A stretch of DNA of 42,473 bases from an uncultured Verrucomicrobiota bacterium (GTDB lineage Bacteria > Verrucomicrobiota > Verrucomicrobiia > Verrucomicrobiales > Verrucomicrobiaceae). Positions within the stretch are counted from its first letter, which is position 1. Each line of letters opens with the position of its first letter. Location: contig CAINGK010000074.1 of the NCBI GenBank assembly GCA_903848465.1, forward strand, positions 1 to 42,473. Direction: 5' to 3'. A program made the translations under genes and the position numbers. The notes below the pieces were generated by a model that was not told where the DNA came from, ran no database searches, and worked only from the letters and a program-made list of their open reading frames with translations. Below, piece after piece: positions 14,873-23,728 of the stretch.

Positions 14873-16534
14873 ATGAACTCCGCTCTCTCCACCTCAAACT
14901 GGCTGCTCTGGCTGCGCAATGCTGTCATTCTCGGTGTACTGGCCGCTGCAGCCTTTTGGGGAGTGGCTGAACTGCTGGCACCGCCGGTGCCGGAGGTCGG
15001 AAGCTCTCTCGGTGTGTCGAAAGCGCAGTTGAATGACATTCAAAAGGCCGCGCAGGTGGTGAACGCGGACTTTGACAAGGCCTGGGCACAGCAGCAGTTG
15101 CAGCCTGCGGGGAAAGCGGATGACCTCACTCTGGTGCGTCGGCTCTCTCTGGCTCTGACGGGCAGCATTCCTTCCTTGCAGGAGCTTCGTATGCTGGAGT
15201 CGCTCAAAGGTACGGATATACCGCAATGGTGGCTGTCCCATCTGCTGTCAGACCGCCGCACCAGCGACTATCTGGCCGAGCGCCTAGCCCGTGTTTACGT
15301 GGGAATCGAAAACGGCCCCTTCCTAATGTACCGCCGCCGTCGGCTGGTTGCTTGGTTGAGCGATGCATTTCAGCAAAACCGGCCTTATGACCAGATTGCC
15401 CGCGCTTTGATCGATTCCAATGGCGTCTGGACCACGAACCCAGAAGTGAACTTCGTCACGGTCACTAAAGAGGATAAAAAAGGTCCGGACGCGGTCAAAT
15501 TGGCGGCAAAAGTGAGCCGGGCCTTTCTCGGTGTACGCATCGACTGCGTCCAATGCCACGATGGCAAGTTGGGCAGCACTTGGAAACAGACGGATTTCCA
15601 TCAGCTTGCCGCCTTCTTCGGCCAGGCGGATTTTGCCTTGAATGGCCTGCGCGATGATCCCAAGCGGAACTACAAAGTCCGCTACCTCGGCAGGCCCGAC
15701 GAGCAAAAAGTCTCACCCCTAGTGCCCTGGAAGCCGGAACTGCTCCCTGCCAAAGGCACCCCACGCGCCAAACTGGCGGCCTGGGTGACGGCAAAGGAGA
15801 ACAAGGCCTTTGCACGAGCCATCGTGAACCGCATGTGGGCGCTCCTGTTCAACCGCCCCTTAGTCTCACCCGTGGATGAAATCCCCCTCGAAGGCCCCTT
15901 TCCTGCGGGCATGGAACTTCTGGCAGATGATTTCCTCGCCCACGGTTACGACCTGCAGCGCCTCATCCGGGTCATCGTCAGTACGCAGCCCTTTCAAATG
16001 GCCAGCCAGTCCGGCGATCCCGCTCATCCAGTGACCACAGCGGCAGAAAATGCCTGGGCCGCCTTTCCCGTCACACGCCTGCGCCCCGAGCAGATGGCGG
16101 GCAGCGTCATCCAAGCGGCCTCTCTCAGGACCATTGATGCTGAAACCCACGTCCTCCTCCGCATCAAGCGCGACATCGACGTCGGCAACTTCGTCAAGCG
16201 CTACGGCGACTCCGGCGAGGACAACTTCGAAGACGCCGGCGGCACCATCCCTCAACGCCTCCTGCTGATGAATGGCAACATGATCACCAACAACACGAGC
16301 AACAACGCTCCGCTGGCCAACGCAAGTTCCCGCATCAGCATGCTCGCTCCCGACAATGCCACAGCCGTGGAGGCGGCCTATCTTTCCATTTTCACTCGTC
16401 GCCCCACGTCGGCGGAGCAGACCTACTTCACCGGCCAGTTGGCCATGTCCAAGAGCGCCAACTCACGCAGCAGCGCGATGTCAGACCTCTACTGGACGCT
16501 GATGAACGCCACCGAGTTTTCCTGGAACCACTAA
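14873..16534 (+). CDS. DUF1549/DUF1553 protein with CxxCH motif
   Basis: This 553-residue protein carries an N-terminal membrane anchor (about 11-35, LLWLRNAVILGVLAAAAFWG). The DUF1549 domain follows (about 55-240; RRLSLALTGSIPSLQEL is its signature). It contains CVQCH at 225-229, a potential haem c site, then a DUF1553 domain (about 295-550; AKLAAWVTAKENKAFARAIVNRMWALLF, and PVTRLRPEQMAGSVIQAAS). It is shorter than many PVC members because it lacks the N-terminal PSCyt1 cytochrome domain. The family is expected to act in the periplasm, possibly in sulfated polysaccharide degradation or electron transfer, but no activity is established. A DUF1501 gene follows after 5 bases, a classic conserved pairing. 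Confidence 0.88.
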   Translation: MNSALSTSNWLLWLRNAVILGVLAAAAFWGVAELLAPPVPEVGSSLGVSKAQLNDIQKAAQVVNADFDKAWAQQQLQPAGKADDLTLVRRLSLALTGSIPSLQELRMLESLKGTDIPQWWLSHLLSDRRTSDYLAERLARVYVGIENGPFLMYRRRRLVAWLSDAFQQNRPYDQIARALIDSNGVWTTNPEVNFVTVTKEDKKGPDAVKLAAKVSRAFLGVRIDCVQCHDGKLGSTWKQTDFHQLAAFFGQADFALNGLRDDPKRNYKVRYLGRPDEQKVSPLVPWKPELLPAKGTPRAKLAAWVTAKENKAFARAIVNRMWALLFNRPLVSPVDEIPLEGPFPAGMELLADDFLAHGYDLQRLIRVIVSTQPFQMASQSGDPAHPVTTAAENAWAAFPVTRLRPEQMAGSVIQAASLRTIDAETHVLLRIKRDIDVGNFVKRYGDSGEDNFEDAGGTIPQRLLLMNGNMITNNTSNNAPLANASSRISMLAPDNATAVEAAYLSIFTRRPTSAEQTYFTGQLAMSKSANSRSSAMSDLYWTLMNATEFSWNH

Positions 16535-16539
16535 ACGTC

Positions 16540-17838
16540 ATGAACACGATTCACGCCTGCAACAGCAGCGAACATCTCACCCGCCGCACTCTCCTCCGTG
16601 GCGCTGGCGTCGCAGGTATCTCCTGGCTCACGCCACTCGCCGATCTCCTCGCCGTCGAGGCGGCAAAAGCTCCCTCCGGCAAACCCGCACGCTCGGTGAT
16701 CCTGCTCTGGCTCGGCGGCGCTGCGAGCCAGCTCGACACCTTTGATCCGCATCCAGAAACCAAAATCGGTGGCGGCGTCAAAGCCATCCCAACAGCGATC
16801 AAGGGTGTGAACTTCGCCGCCGGTCTTGAACAAACCGCCAGCGTCATGCAGGACGTCTCCCTGATCCGCTCCATGGTCAGCAAAGAAGGCGACCACGAGC
16901 GCGCCTTCTACAACATCAAAACCGGCTACCGCCCCGATCCCACGCTCATCCACCCCAGCATCGGTGCCATCGTCTGTCATGAACTGCCGCAGGCGAAGAT
17001 CGAAATCCCAACGCATGTTTCCATCCTGCCCAATCAATGGCCTGCCCGCGGCGGTTTCTTTGGCGCGAAATACGATGCGTTCCAAATGAATGACCCCAAG
17101 TCCCCCGTGCCGGATGTCAAAGCACGCGTGGATGACAAGCGCCTGGACCGCCGCATGGAAGGCCTCGCCTTGGTCGAGCAGGCCTTCGCTCGCGGACGCG
17201 AGCCCGACATGGATCAAAACAAAACACTGCACCAAATCTCCATGCAGCGCGCGCGCAACATGATGTCCTCCGAGCAGTTAAAAGCCTTCAATGTCAGCGA
17301 CGCTCCGGCCAAAGAGCTCAATGCCTATGGCGACACCCCCTTTGGCCGCGGTTGCTTCGCTGCCGTTCGTCTCATTCAAGCCGGCGTCCGCTGCGTCGAA
17401 GTCACCCTCAACGGCTGGGACACCCACGCCAACAACTTCGACGGCCAGGCCACTCAGGTGAAAATCCTCGATGCCGCCTACGCCTCATTGATCCGCGATC
17501 TCAAAAAACTCGGCCTTCTCGAAAGCACCATCGTCGTCTGCGGCGGTGAGTTTGGGCGCACGCCCAAAATCAACAACGTCGGCGGTCGTGATCACTGGCC
17601 TCAGGGCTTCAGCATGCTTGTCGCAGGCGGCGGGTTTGCTGGTGGCCGCGTCATCGGCTCCACCGATCCCCAGGGCGAGAAAAAAGAACCCGAGAAACCC
17701 GTCCGCGTCGAAGACCTCCATGCCACCATTCAGAACCTGCTCGGCATTGATTACAGCCGCGAAGTCATGACCCCCGTAGGCCGCCCCATGGCCCTCAGCA
17801 AAGGCGAGCCAGTCAAAGAACTTCAAGCTCACGCCTGA
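16540..17838 (+). CDS. DUF1501 protein, Tat-exported
   Basis: This 432-residue DUF1501 protein has an alkaline-phosphatase-like fold with sulfatase-like motifs. A twin-arginine signal is visible at the N-terminus (LTRRTLLRGAGVAGISWL, about 13-30). Conserved features are SVILLWLGGAASQLDTFDPHP, a metal-site-like GWDTHANN, VVCGGEFGRTPKIN and GGRDHWPQGFSMLVAGGGF, matching the metal-binding pattern of the family. The protein always seems to travel with a DUF1549/DUF1553 partner, as here (5-base gap), and the two probably form a periplasmic unit of unknown substrate. Its TGA stop abuts the TGA of the convergent cytochrome gene, together making TGATCA. Confidence 0.9.
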   Translation: MNTIHACNSSEHLTRRTLLRGAGVAGISWLTPLADLLAVEAAKAPSGKPARSVILLWLGGAASQLDTFDPHPETKIGGGVKAIPTAIKGVNFAAGLEQTASVMQDVSLIRSMVSKEGDHERAFYNIKTGYRPDPTLIHPSIGAIVCHELPQAKIEIPTHVSILPNQWPARGGFFGAKYDAFQMNDPKSPVPDVKARVDDKRLDRRMEGLALVEQAFARGREPDMDQNKTLHQISMQRARNMMSSEQLKAFNVSDAPAKELNAYGDTPFGRGCFAAVRLIQAGVRCVEVTLNGWDTHANNFDGQATQVKILDAAYASLIRDLKKLGLLESTIVVCGGEFGRTPKINNVGGRDHWPQGFSMLVAGGGFAGGRVIGSTDPQGEKKEPEKPVRVEDLHATIQNLLGIDYSREVMTPVGRPMALSKGEPVKELQAHA

Positions 17839-18570
17839 TCACCGCGCAGCGCTCTCAAACGGACTGCCTTCGATGACCTGCTTTTTCTGCTCTTCAGGCG
17901 AGGCCGCCGGATCGGGATTGAGCGTCATAATGTAGGCCACCACGTCCCGCAGCATCTGCTCGTCTTCGACGAAGAAGTTGGTGATCTGGACCATCTTTGC
18001 GCCATTCACATCATTCTTGATGGCTCCACGTTTGCCAGCTTTGAATTTCTTGAGCTGCTCCTCCAGATACCAGCTCTGACGCCCGATAAGCGGCGGGCTG
18101 CCAAAAGCCATCTCACCGCTGGCATTGTAACGATGGCATTCCATGCAGCGTTCCTGAAACAGCCGCATCCCATCCTGCGCACTGGCATTCGCTATCTCCC
18201 GGTCTTTCCCCGTGGGAACCTTCATGGGCATCTGTTCCACATGGGCGATCACAGCCTTAATCTGCTCCGGTTGCAGCGCCTTGGCGATCGCCGCCATCAT
18301 GAATGACTGCTGATCGGCCGCGTCATGTCCACGACGGCCTTCTCGTAAATTGGCGAACTGTGTGTTCACATACCAAGAGGGCATCCCGGCGATGGATGGC
18401 GACTTCAGCTCAGGCTTGCCTTCCCCGTCGGCACCATGGCATTGCGCGCAAACGGTTTGGAAGATCGTCTTCCCATCCGTGGCCTTGGTGGCCGTCACGA
18501 CCGGTGGTGCTGGATCGGCGGCATACACCTCCATTCCGCCGAGAAGTATGAATATGAGGTGGAGTTTCAT
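17839..18570 (-). CDS. dihaem cytochrome c (cytochrome c4-like)
   Basis: This 243-residue periplasmic protein has a signal peptide (1-18, ending VYA) and two class I cytochrome c domains. The haem sites are CAQCH at 41-45 and CMECH at 142-146. Distal Met ligands are likely in the AFANLREGRRGH/QSFMM and AKMVQITNFF regions of each half. The two halves share SPSIAGMPSWYVNTQF and SPPLIGRQSWYLEEQL, an internal duplication typical of c4-type carriers. It is convergent with DUF1501 without a single base between stops. It may carry electrons for the PVC-type dehydrogenase or the DUF1549 partner, which is inference. Confidence 0.88.
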   Translation of the reverse strand: MKLHLIFILLGGMEVYAADPAPPVVTATKATDGKTIFQTVCAQCHGADGEGKPELKSPSIAGMPSWYVNTQFANLREGRRGHDAADQQSFMMAAIAKALQPEQIKAVIAHVEQMPMKVPTGKDREIANASAQDGMRLFQERCMECHRYNASGEMAFGSPPLIGRQSWYLEEQLKKFKAGKRGAIKNDVNGAKMVQITNFFVEDEQMLRDVVAYIMTLNPDPAASPEEQKKQVIEGSPFESAAR

Positions 18571-18715
18571 AGCTCAAAAAACGCCGTAAGTTGCACCTGG
18601 GTTACAACAATGCCGCAAGGAACCCTCCGCAGGTCCTTCTTTGCCAAATCCGACACACTCCAGGACAATTTTGGCGCGCACTTGCGCCCGACAGACACCT
18701 GTGCCTTTCTTCCAT

Positions 18716-19867
18716 ATGCCTCCCCTTGCATCGAACGTCGTCGAACTCACCCAGGCACTCGTGCGCATCCCCTCGGTAAACCCAGACGGCGACCCCGGTA
18801 CCGGCTGCATCGGCGAGCAACAATGCGCGCTCTATGTCGCAGATTTTCTACGGGCTGCCGGTGCCGAGGTCACGCTCGAAGAAGTCGAACCTGCGCGCCC
18901 CAATGTAATAGGTCGCTTCCCAACGCATCCAAGCGCAAACGGCACCCCCAAACCACGCATCCTCTTCGCCCCCCACACCGACACCGTCAGCGTCGGCGGC
19001 ATGACCATTACCCCTTTCGGCGGAGAACTGCGCGACGGCAAAGTGTGGGGCCGTGGGTCTTCAGACACCAAGGGCCCGATGGCCTCCATGCTGTGGGCGC
19101 TGCATGAGATGCGTGACGAAATCGCAGAGTTGCCGGTTGAAGTACACTTCGTCGGTTTCATGTCTGAGGAGAGCGCGCAGCTTGGCTCACAACACTTTGC
19201 CAAACACCACGGGCGCTACGATCTCGCGATCATCGGTGAGCCGACCAGTCTGAAGACCGTGTTTCGGCACAAAGGCTGCTTGTGGGCGGATGTACACACC
19301 ACCGGTGTTGCAGTGCATGGTGCCACGCCGCATCTGGGGGTAAATGCGATTGTGAAAATGGCGGCGCTTGTTTCGGCACTCGATACGGAGTTCCGCGAAA
19401 TCTTGGCCGAAGTTGGTGGCGTGGATGAATGGCTTGGGGCCAGCACGATCAACCTCGGTATGATTCAGGGCGGCACGCGCAGTAACATCGTCGCAGACGC
19501 CTGCAAACTGCGCGTGGACATTCGCACCACGCCGGGACTACAGCGTGCCGGTGGGGCGCTGGCATTGTTGACGGAGTTCGTTAAGCGGATGGATGAAACC
19601 GCCCATGTCACCGTCGTCAGCGAGGCGTTTCATCTCGACACAGATCCCGCCAATCCACTGGTGCAGAAATTGATGGCCGCTGGATCAGAACTCACCGGCG
19701 CGCCCTGGTTCTGCGATGCCGCCTTCCTTTCCGCCGCAGGCACGCCTGCCATTGCGATTGGTCCGGGTTCGATTGCGCAGGCGCACACGAAGGATGAGTT
19801 CATCGCCGTGAGCGATTTGGAAGCAGGAGTGGCTTTTTTCCGCCGCTTCCTGCAGGGATTGAAGTGA
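18716..19867 (+). CDS. M20-family metallopeptidase (ArgE/DapE-type deacylase)
   Basis: This 383-residue zinc amidohydrolase has no signal peptide and so is likely cytosolic. Metal-site motifs are LFAPHTDTVSV (His and Asp), GRGSSDTKGPMASML (bridging Asp), FMSEESAQ (catalytic Glu and metal Glu) and a C-terminal AQAHTKDE (His). The dimerisation-domain region has HGATPHLGVNAIVKM. ArgE (N-acetylornithine deacetylase), DapE and related deacylases share this layout; the substrate is undetermined. The ATG at 18716 gives the normal N-terminus (VVELTQALVRIPSVNPDG); an upstream in-frame Met would lengthen it atypically. It ends directly next to the stop of the convergent subtilase. Confidence 0.88.
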   Translation: MPPLASNVVELTQALVRIPSVNPDGDPGTGCIGEQQCALYVADFLRAAGAEVTLEEVEPARPNVIGRFPTHPSANGTPKPRILFAPHTDTVSVGGMTITPFGGELRDGKVWGRGSSDTKGPMASMLWALHEMRDEIAELPVEVHFVGFMSEESAQLGSQHFAKHHGRYDLAIIGEPTSLKTVFRHKGCLWADVHTTGVAVHGATPHLGVNAIVKMAALVSALDTEFREILAEVGGVDEWLGASTINLGMIQGGTRSNIVADACKLRVDIRTTPGLQRAGGALALLTEFVKRMDETAHVTVVSEAFHLDTDPANPLVQKLMAAGSELTGAPWFCDAAFLSAAGTPAIAIGPGSIAQAHTKDEFIAVSDLEAGVAFFRRFLQGLK

Positions 19868-22800
19868 TCAGGGAATCCCCACCCGGTAGAAGCGGCTGGT
19901 TTTTTTGACGGCGTCCAAATCCGTCCAGAGGGAGGATGCGCCTGTTGCGGTGAAGATGTACGGCGTCCAGGTCTGCATGTCGTCGCTGTATTCGATGAGG
20001 TAATCGTTGTTCGGCACTGAGGGAAACTGCAACGTGGTGCTCGTGGTACGAGAGAGAATGGTCTGCGGGAAGCTTCTGGGATCAGAGTCGCTGGTGCCGA
20101 ACCAGGCTTCGAGATCGGAGGAAACACCGTCACCGTCCATATCGAAGTAAATGCCGAATTGATCGACCAAGCCGGAGTCGAGACCGGAGGCGCTGAATTC
20201 GTCTTTGATGTAGTCCCATTTTAGGGTGTGGGTGCCAGCGGGAATCAGGTAGCCTTTTCGCGTCCAACCGACTTCACCGCTGATGGCCTCCTGTTCGACG
20301 CCATCGATGTAGAAGCGCAGGAAGTCGTAGCCAGCCTCAGAGGAGACGCCCCAGTAGAAGGTGGCTTTGCACGGGCCGATGACCGTGGTGGACATCTCGC
20401 TGTGCTGGAGATCGCCAATGGCACCGCTGCGTGCCGCATCAACTCCGTCATGAGCGTACAGCCACTGCGGCACCCAGGTGAGATCACCTGCCGTCGTGAA
20501 GCTTTGCGTGGGGGCATTCAAGACCACTGCCAGTCCCTGTTCCACGGTTCCTACCTGAAGGGTGACGGTCTGGGTGGTGGTGCCAAAGGTATTCGTGACA
20601 TGAATCGTGATCTGATAGCTTCCAGGCGTGGCCACGCTGCCGTAGAGTAGGCCCGTCGTGGCATCCAGCGTGAGTCCGTCTGGCAGCCCCTCGGCGGTAT
20701 AAGTTGCAGGCGCGTTCGAGGCCATGATGGTCTGCCGGAAGTACACGCCCTGGTAGGCGTCCAGGGTGCTGGTGATGATGACCGGGGCCGTGGTTGTCGG
20801 GGTGATGACGACTTGATCGATCCAGCCTGCGTCCTGACCTTTGGCCACCGCTTGATCCTTGATGTAATAGATGTCGATGTTGTGCGGGCCGGGGCCGACA
20901 TCAGTCGTGGATTTTTTCCAGTCGATCTCTCCCGTGATGTAGTCGCGCACGTATCCGTCCACCGCCAGCACGAGGTAGTCGTAGTTTTTTTCGGATGAAA
21001 CCTTCCATTCAAATTCCAGCCGCGCCGGTCCGTTTACAGTGAACTCGATGCCGGAGTACTCACTGTCACCAACGGCAGCGGTTTGCACAGCATCCACGCC
21101 ATCATAGGTCGTGACGGTTTCGCTGTAAGGATCACCATATCCAAAGGGAACGATTTTGAGGCTGGTTGGCTGTTCCACCGCGACAGACAGGGCCGGGGTC
21201 GCGGCAAGAATGTAAAAGTAGGCAAACTCACTGTTGGTGCCGGTGGCGTTTGTGGCGCTTTGCCAGCCTTGAAACAATCCGGTCACCTGCGGCATACCGG
21301 AGATCAGCCCAGTGGTGGGATTGAGCGAGAGGCCCGCAGGCAGCCCGCCGGTGTCGTAAGTTCCTGCATCAAAGCTCGTGGTAAAATTGGAGGCGGTCAT
21401 CTGCTGGTTCACCGCCCAGCCCTCGCGGCCCGAGACGATCCAGTTGGAGGTGATGACGGGCAACGGCAGCGCACTGTCCGCTGGCGTGCCATAGAAGGTG
21501 AGGGTGGCGTCAGTCAGTGTGCCGACATCTCCAACGACCTGATCGATGACTTGCAGTTTCCAGTCGCCCACAGAGCGCTCGCCCCAGCAATGCGGGGTCA
21601 TGAAGGTCCAGTCGATGTCGGCACCGTTGTCATTGAAGCGCGCACGGGCCAGCCGCACCGAGATGCCGCTGGGGGAGATGAGACGCCATTCCAGATTGCC
21701 ACGGTTCGGGTGAGTGGCTTTGACGTGGACGGTGATGTGCTCCAGGCGCAGATTGTCACTGATTGGCACCGTGAAGGTTTTCGAGACGCCGTTTCCATCG
21801 AAGTCCGGGATGGCGAGATTCATCGCGGTGGCAGTGTAGTTGTGCGATTGAAGCGGGGCGAGATTGGTCCAGGTCGAGGCCAGGGAGACGGCCTGCTGCG
21901 CATTCACCAGACCGGCCCCGTATTTGACGTTGAAGTGAAAACCGGCCCCGTTGGTGATCCAGTCACCGTCGAACTGATCATTCTGCGTGGCACTGCTCAC
22001 GAGAACTTCCTGGACATCGCGCGCGGTGAGGTTCGGGTTTGCCTGTAGCATGAGCGCCACGACGCCCGCCACCGCAGGTGTGGCCGAAGAGGTGCCGCCA
22101 AAGGTGTTGGTGTAGTTGTTATCGGCGAAGTCGGGGTATTCGACCGTGCCGCCATCTACATTGTAACCCAGCGCACCGGTGCGATCCGTGGTGGTGATGC
22201 CCTCTTTACCGCCGTTGGAGGGGGCGCAGACAAGGATGTTCGACCCAGGCTCGCTGTAATAGGCGGACCGGCCGATGTCGTTCATCGCGGAGACGGCGAT
22301 GGCGTAGATCGAATTGGCCCAGCCGTCATAGTTTGAGTCATCCCCGTTGAGGTTGCCATTGCCAGCCGCCCAAAGGAACACTGTACCTTTGCCGCCGCGT
22401 CCAGCAGTGGCAGCATCGGCCAGCGCCTGCGCACTTAGCGCTCCGGGGCCGGCGTAGCCAAAAGCGCCGTCGTACGGCCCCCAGCTATTGCTCTTGGCTG
22501 AGATGATGTCCGACTTGTAGGCGAAGGCATCCGCCTCCTGCTGGTCGGTGGTGGGTGCGGCGATCAAGCGGATGCCCACCAGCGTGGCCTCGGGTGCCAC
22601 GCCAGAGCCACCGATGCCGTTGTTGCCGCGTGCTGCCGCCACCCCTGCGCAGGAGGTGCCGTGGAAGTTCGTTGCCCCTGGCGAGGGATCGTTGTCATTG
22701 TCGTTGAAATCGAAGCTGTTGGCGAGATCCACGTTCGGTGCGAGGTCGGGATGCCCCACCTCCAGGCCGTCATCCACAATGCCGATCCGTATCCCTGTGC

Positions 22801-23320
22801 CTTTCAAGGTGTCCCAGACGCTCACCACATTCACATCCGAGGCTGCCGTGGCACCGTTCTGGCCGGTGTTTTGCAGATGCCACTGGTAGCCCGGATTCGC
22901 GGCGTTGTAGGCGAAGTAAGGGTCATTGGGCACAAAGCGGTGGAACAACTGATGCGCGAGCATCGGCTCTGCTGCCAGCACGCCGGGTGCCTGGAGCAGG
23001 CTGACAGCTCCCGCGATGGCCGCGTCCGCATTCCCAGCGAATTCCACGACGGCATACTTACCTCGCGCAGACGCCTGCGCGACACCAGCTACCTTAACCA
23101 GCGAGGCCGCCTGCGTGCCTGGAGCCAGCTCAACCAGCACACGTTGGGTCAGCCAGCGCCGCGTTCCATCGTTTTGCGGCGCACCTTTCTCATACACCAC
23201 CCACTCACCTTTCGGACCGGTCTCCGTCACGGAGCGTTCATACTGCTTGCCGCCAACGATGGTCTGCCCCAGCAGGGAACTGCTGTAGAGAAGGACGATG
23301 AGGACGATTGGCAGGCGCAT
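19868..23320 (-). CDS. secreted subtilisin/kexin-like serine protease (S8) with repeat modules
   Basis: This 1150-residue exported protease has a signal peptide (about 1-19), a propeptide-like region (20-140) and an S8 domain with Asp183 (IVDDGLEVGHPDL), His220 (FHGTSCAGVAA), oxyanion Asn321 (WAAGNGN) and Ser411 (GGTSSATPAVAG). A P-domain of proprotein-convertase type follows (about 495-612; NRGNLEWRLISPSGI). The rest alternates two Ig-like putative domains (GLPAGLSLNPTTGLISG, GLPDGLTLDATTGLLYG) with two copies of a jelly-roll-like module (near 715-840 and 935-1065). Then come a Ca-binding-like DMDGDGVSSDLEAWFG and a C-terminal domain ending SRFYRVGIP, a common surface-protein ending in this phylum. 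The start is the Met that begins a good signal peptide. Confidence 0.9.
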   Translation of the reverse strand: MRLPIVLIVLLYSSSLLGQTIVGGKQYERSVTETGPKGEWVVYEKGAPQNDGTRRWLTQRVLVELAPGTQAASLVKVAGVAQASARGKYAVVEFAGNADAAIAGAVSLLQAPGVLAAEPMLAHQLFHRFVPNDPYFAYNAANPGYQWHLQNTGQNGATAASDVNVVSVWDTLKGTGIRIGIVDDGLEVGHPDLAPNVDLANSFDFNDNDNDPSPGATNFHGTSCAGVAAARGNNGIGGSGVAPEATLVGIRLIAAPTTDQQEADAFAYKSDIISAKSNSWGPYDGAFGYAGPGALSAQALADAATAGRGGKGTVFLWAAGNGNLNGDDSNYDGWANSIYAIAVSAMNDIGRSAYYSEPGSNILVCAPSNGGKEGITTTDRTGALGYNVDGGTVEYPDFADNNYTNTFGGTSSATPAVAGVVALMLQANPNLTARDVQEVLVSSATQNDQFDGDWITNGAGFHFNVKYGAGLVNAQQAVSLASTWTNLAPLQSHNYTATAMNLAIPDFDGNGVSKTFTVPISDNLRLEHITVHVKATHPNRGNLEWRLISPSGISVRLARARFNDNGADIDWTFMTPHCWGERSVGDWKLQVIDQVVGDVGTLTDATLTFYGTPADSALPLPVITSNWIVSGREGWAVNQQMTASNFTTSFDAGTYDTGGLPAGLSLNPTTGLISGMPQVTGLFQGWQSATNATGTNSEFAYFYILAATPALSVAVEQPTSLKIVPFGYGDPYSETVTTYDGVDAVQTAAVGDSEYSGIEFTVNGPARLEFEWKVSSEKNYDYLVLAVDGYVRDYITGEIDWKKSTTDVGPGPHNIDIYYIKDQAVAKGQDAGWIDQVVITPTTTAPVIITSTLDAYQGVYFRQTIMASNAPATYTAEGLPDGLTLDATTGLLYGSVATPGSYQITIHVTNTFGTTTQTVTLQVGTVEQGLAVVLNAPTQSFTTAGDLTWVPQWLYAHDGVDAARSGAIGDLQHSEMSTTVIGPCKATFYWGVSSEAGYDFLRFYIDGVEQEAISGEVGWTRKGYLIPAGTHTLKWDYIKDEFSASGLDSGLVDQFGIYFDMDGDGVSSDLEAWFGTSDSDPRSFPQTILSRTTSTTLQFPSVPNNDYLIEYSDDMQTWTPYIFTATGASSLWTDLDAVKKTSRFYRVGIP

Positions 23321-23473
23321 CGGAAGGGAGACAAGCGGAGCCTGAAGGATGCTCAGAAGTAAGCGGAATTTCCACTTAAATTGGGCGGTCTGATCCGATG
23401 CGGCTTGAATGCCGCGCCATGGAGTGGGCTTTAAAAGCGGTGACAAAGAGGATGGTTTGACTATCGTGGCGGC

Positions 23474-23728
23474 ATGTCAGCCGAGCGAATGCCTGCGCCA
23501 ATTTCTCCCGAGGAACTTGTGGGGGAGGAATGGGCATCCTGGTACCGGCTTACTCCCTTGCAGCGCTGGGAAGAAAGCGCCAAACTCTGGCAGACCTATC
23601 TCACCCTCGGAGGCAGCCTTGATCCCGAACCCGATACTCAAAGTCCTTTCTTCGATGGCAACTCACCAGGTGCAATGTCTGCTCATAGGCGGGCAGGCCT
23701 GCGTGTTTTACGGCGCAGCGGAGTTTAG
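23474..23728 (+). CDS. small protein overlapping a nucleotidyltransferase gene
   Basis: This 84-residue protein of unknown function is acidic and Trp-rich at the N-terminus: EEWASWYRLTPLQRWEESAK, then LGGSLDPEPDTQSPFFD and a basic tail RRAGLRVLRRSGV. The pattern (RLTPxxRW, GGSLDPEPDxQSPF, a terminal RRSGV) resembles short genes that I recall preceding similar nucleotidyltransferases, so it is likely real. Its last 74 or more bases also encode the nucleotidyltransferase N-terminus in another frame (+1). It could be a partner or antitoxin-like regulator, but this is speculative. Confidence 0.65.
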   Translation: MSAERMPAPISPEELVGEEWASWYRLTPLQRWEESAKLWQTYLTLGGSLDPEPDTQSPFFDGNSPGAMSAHRRAGLRVLRRSGV

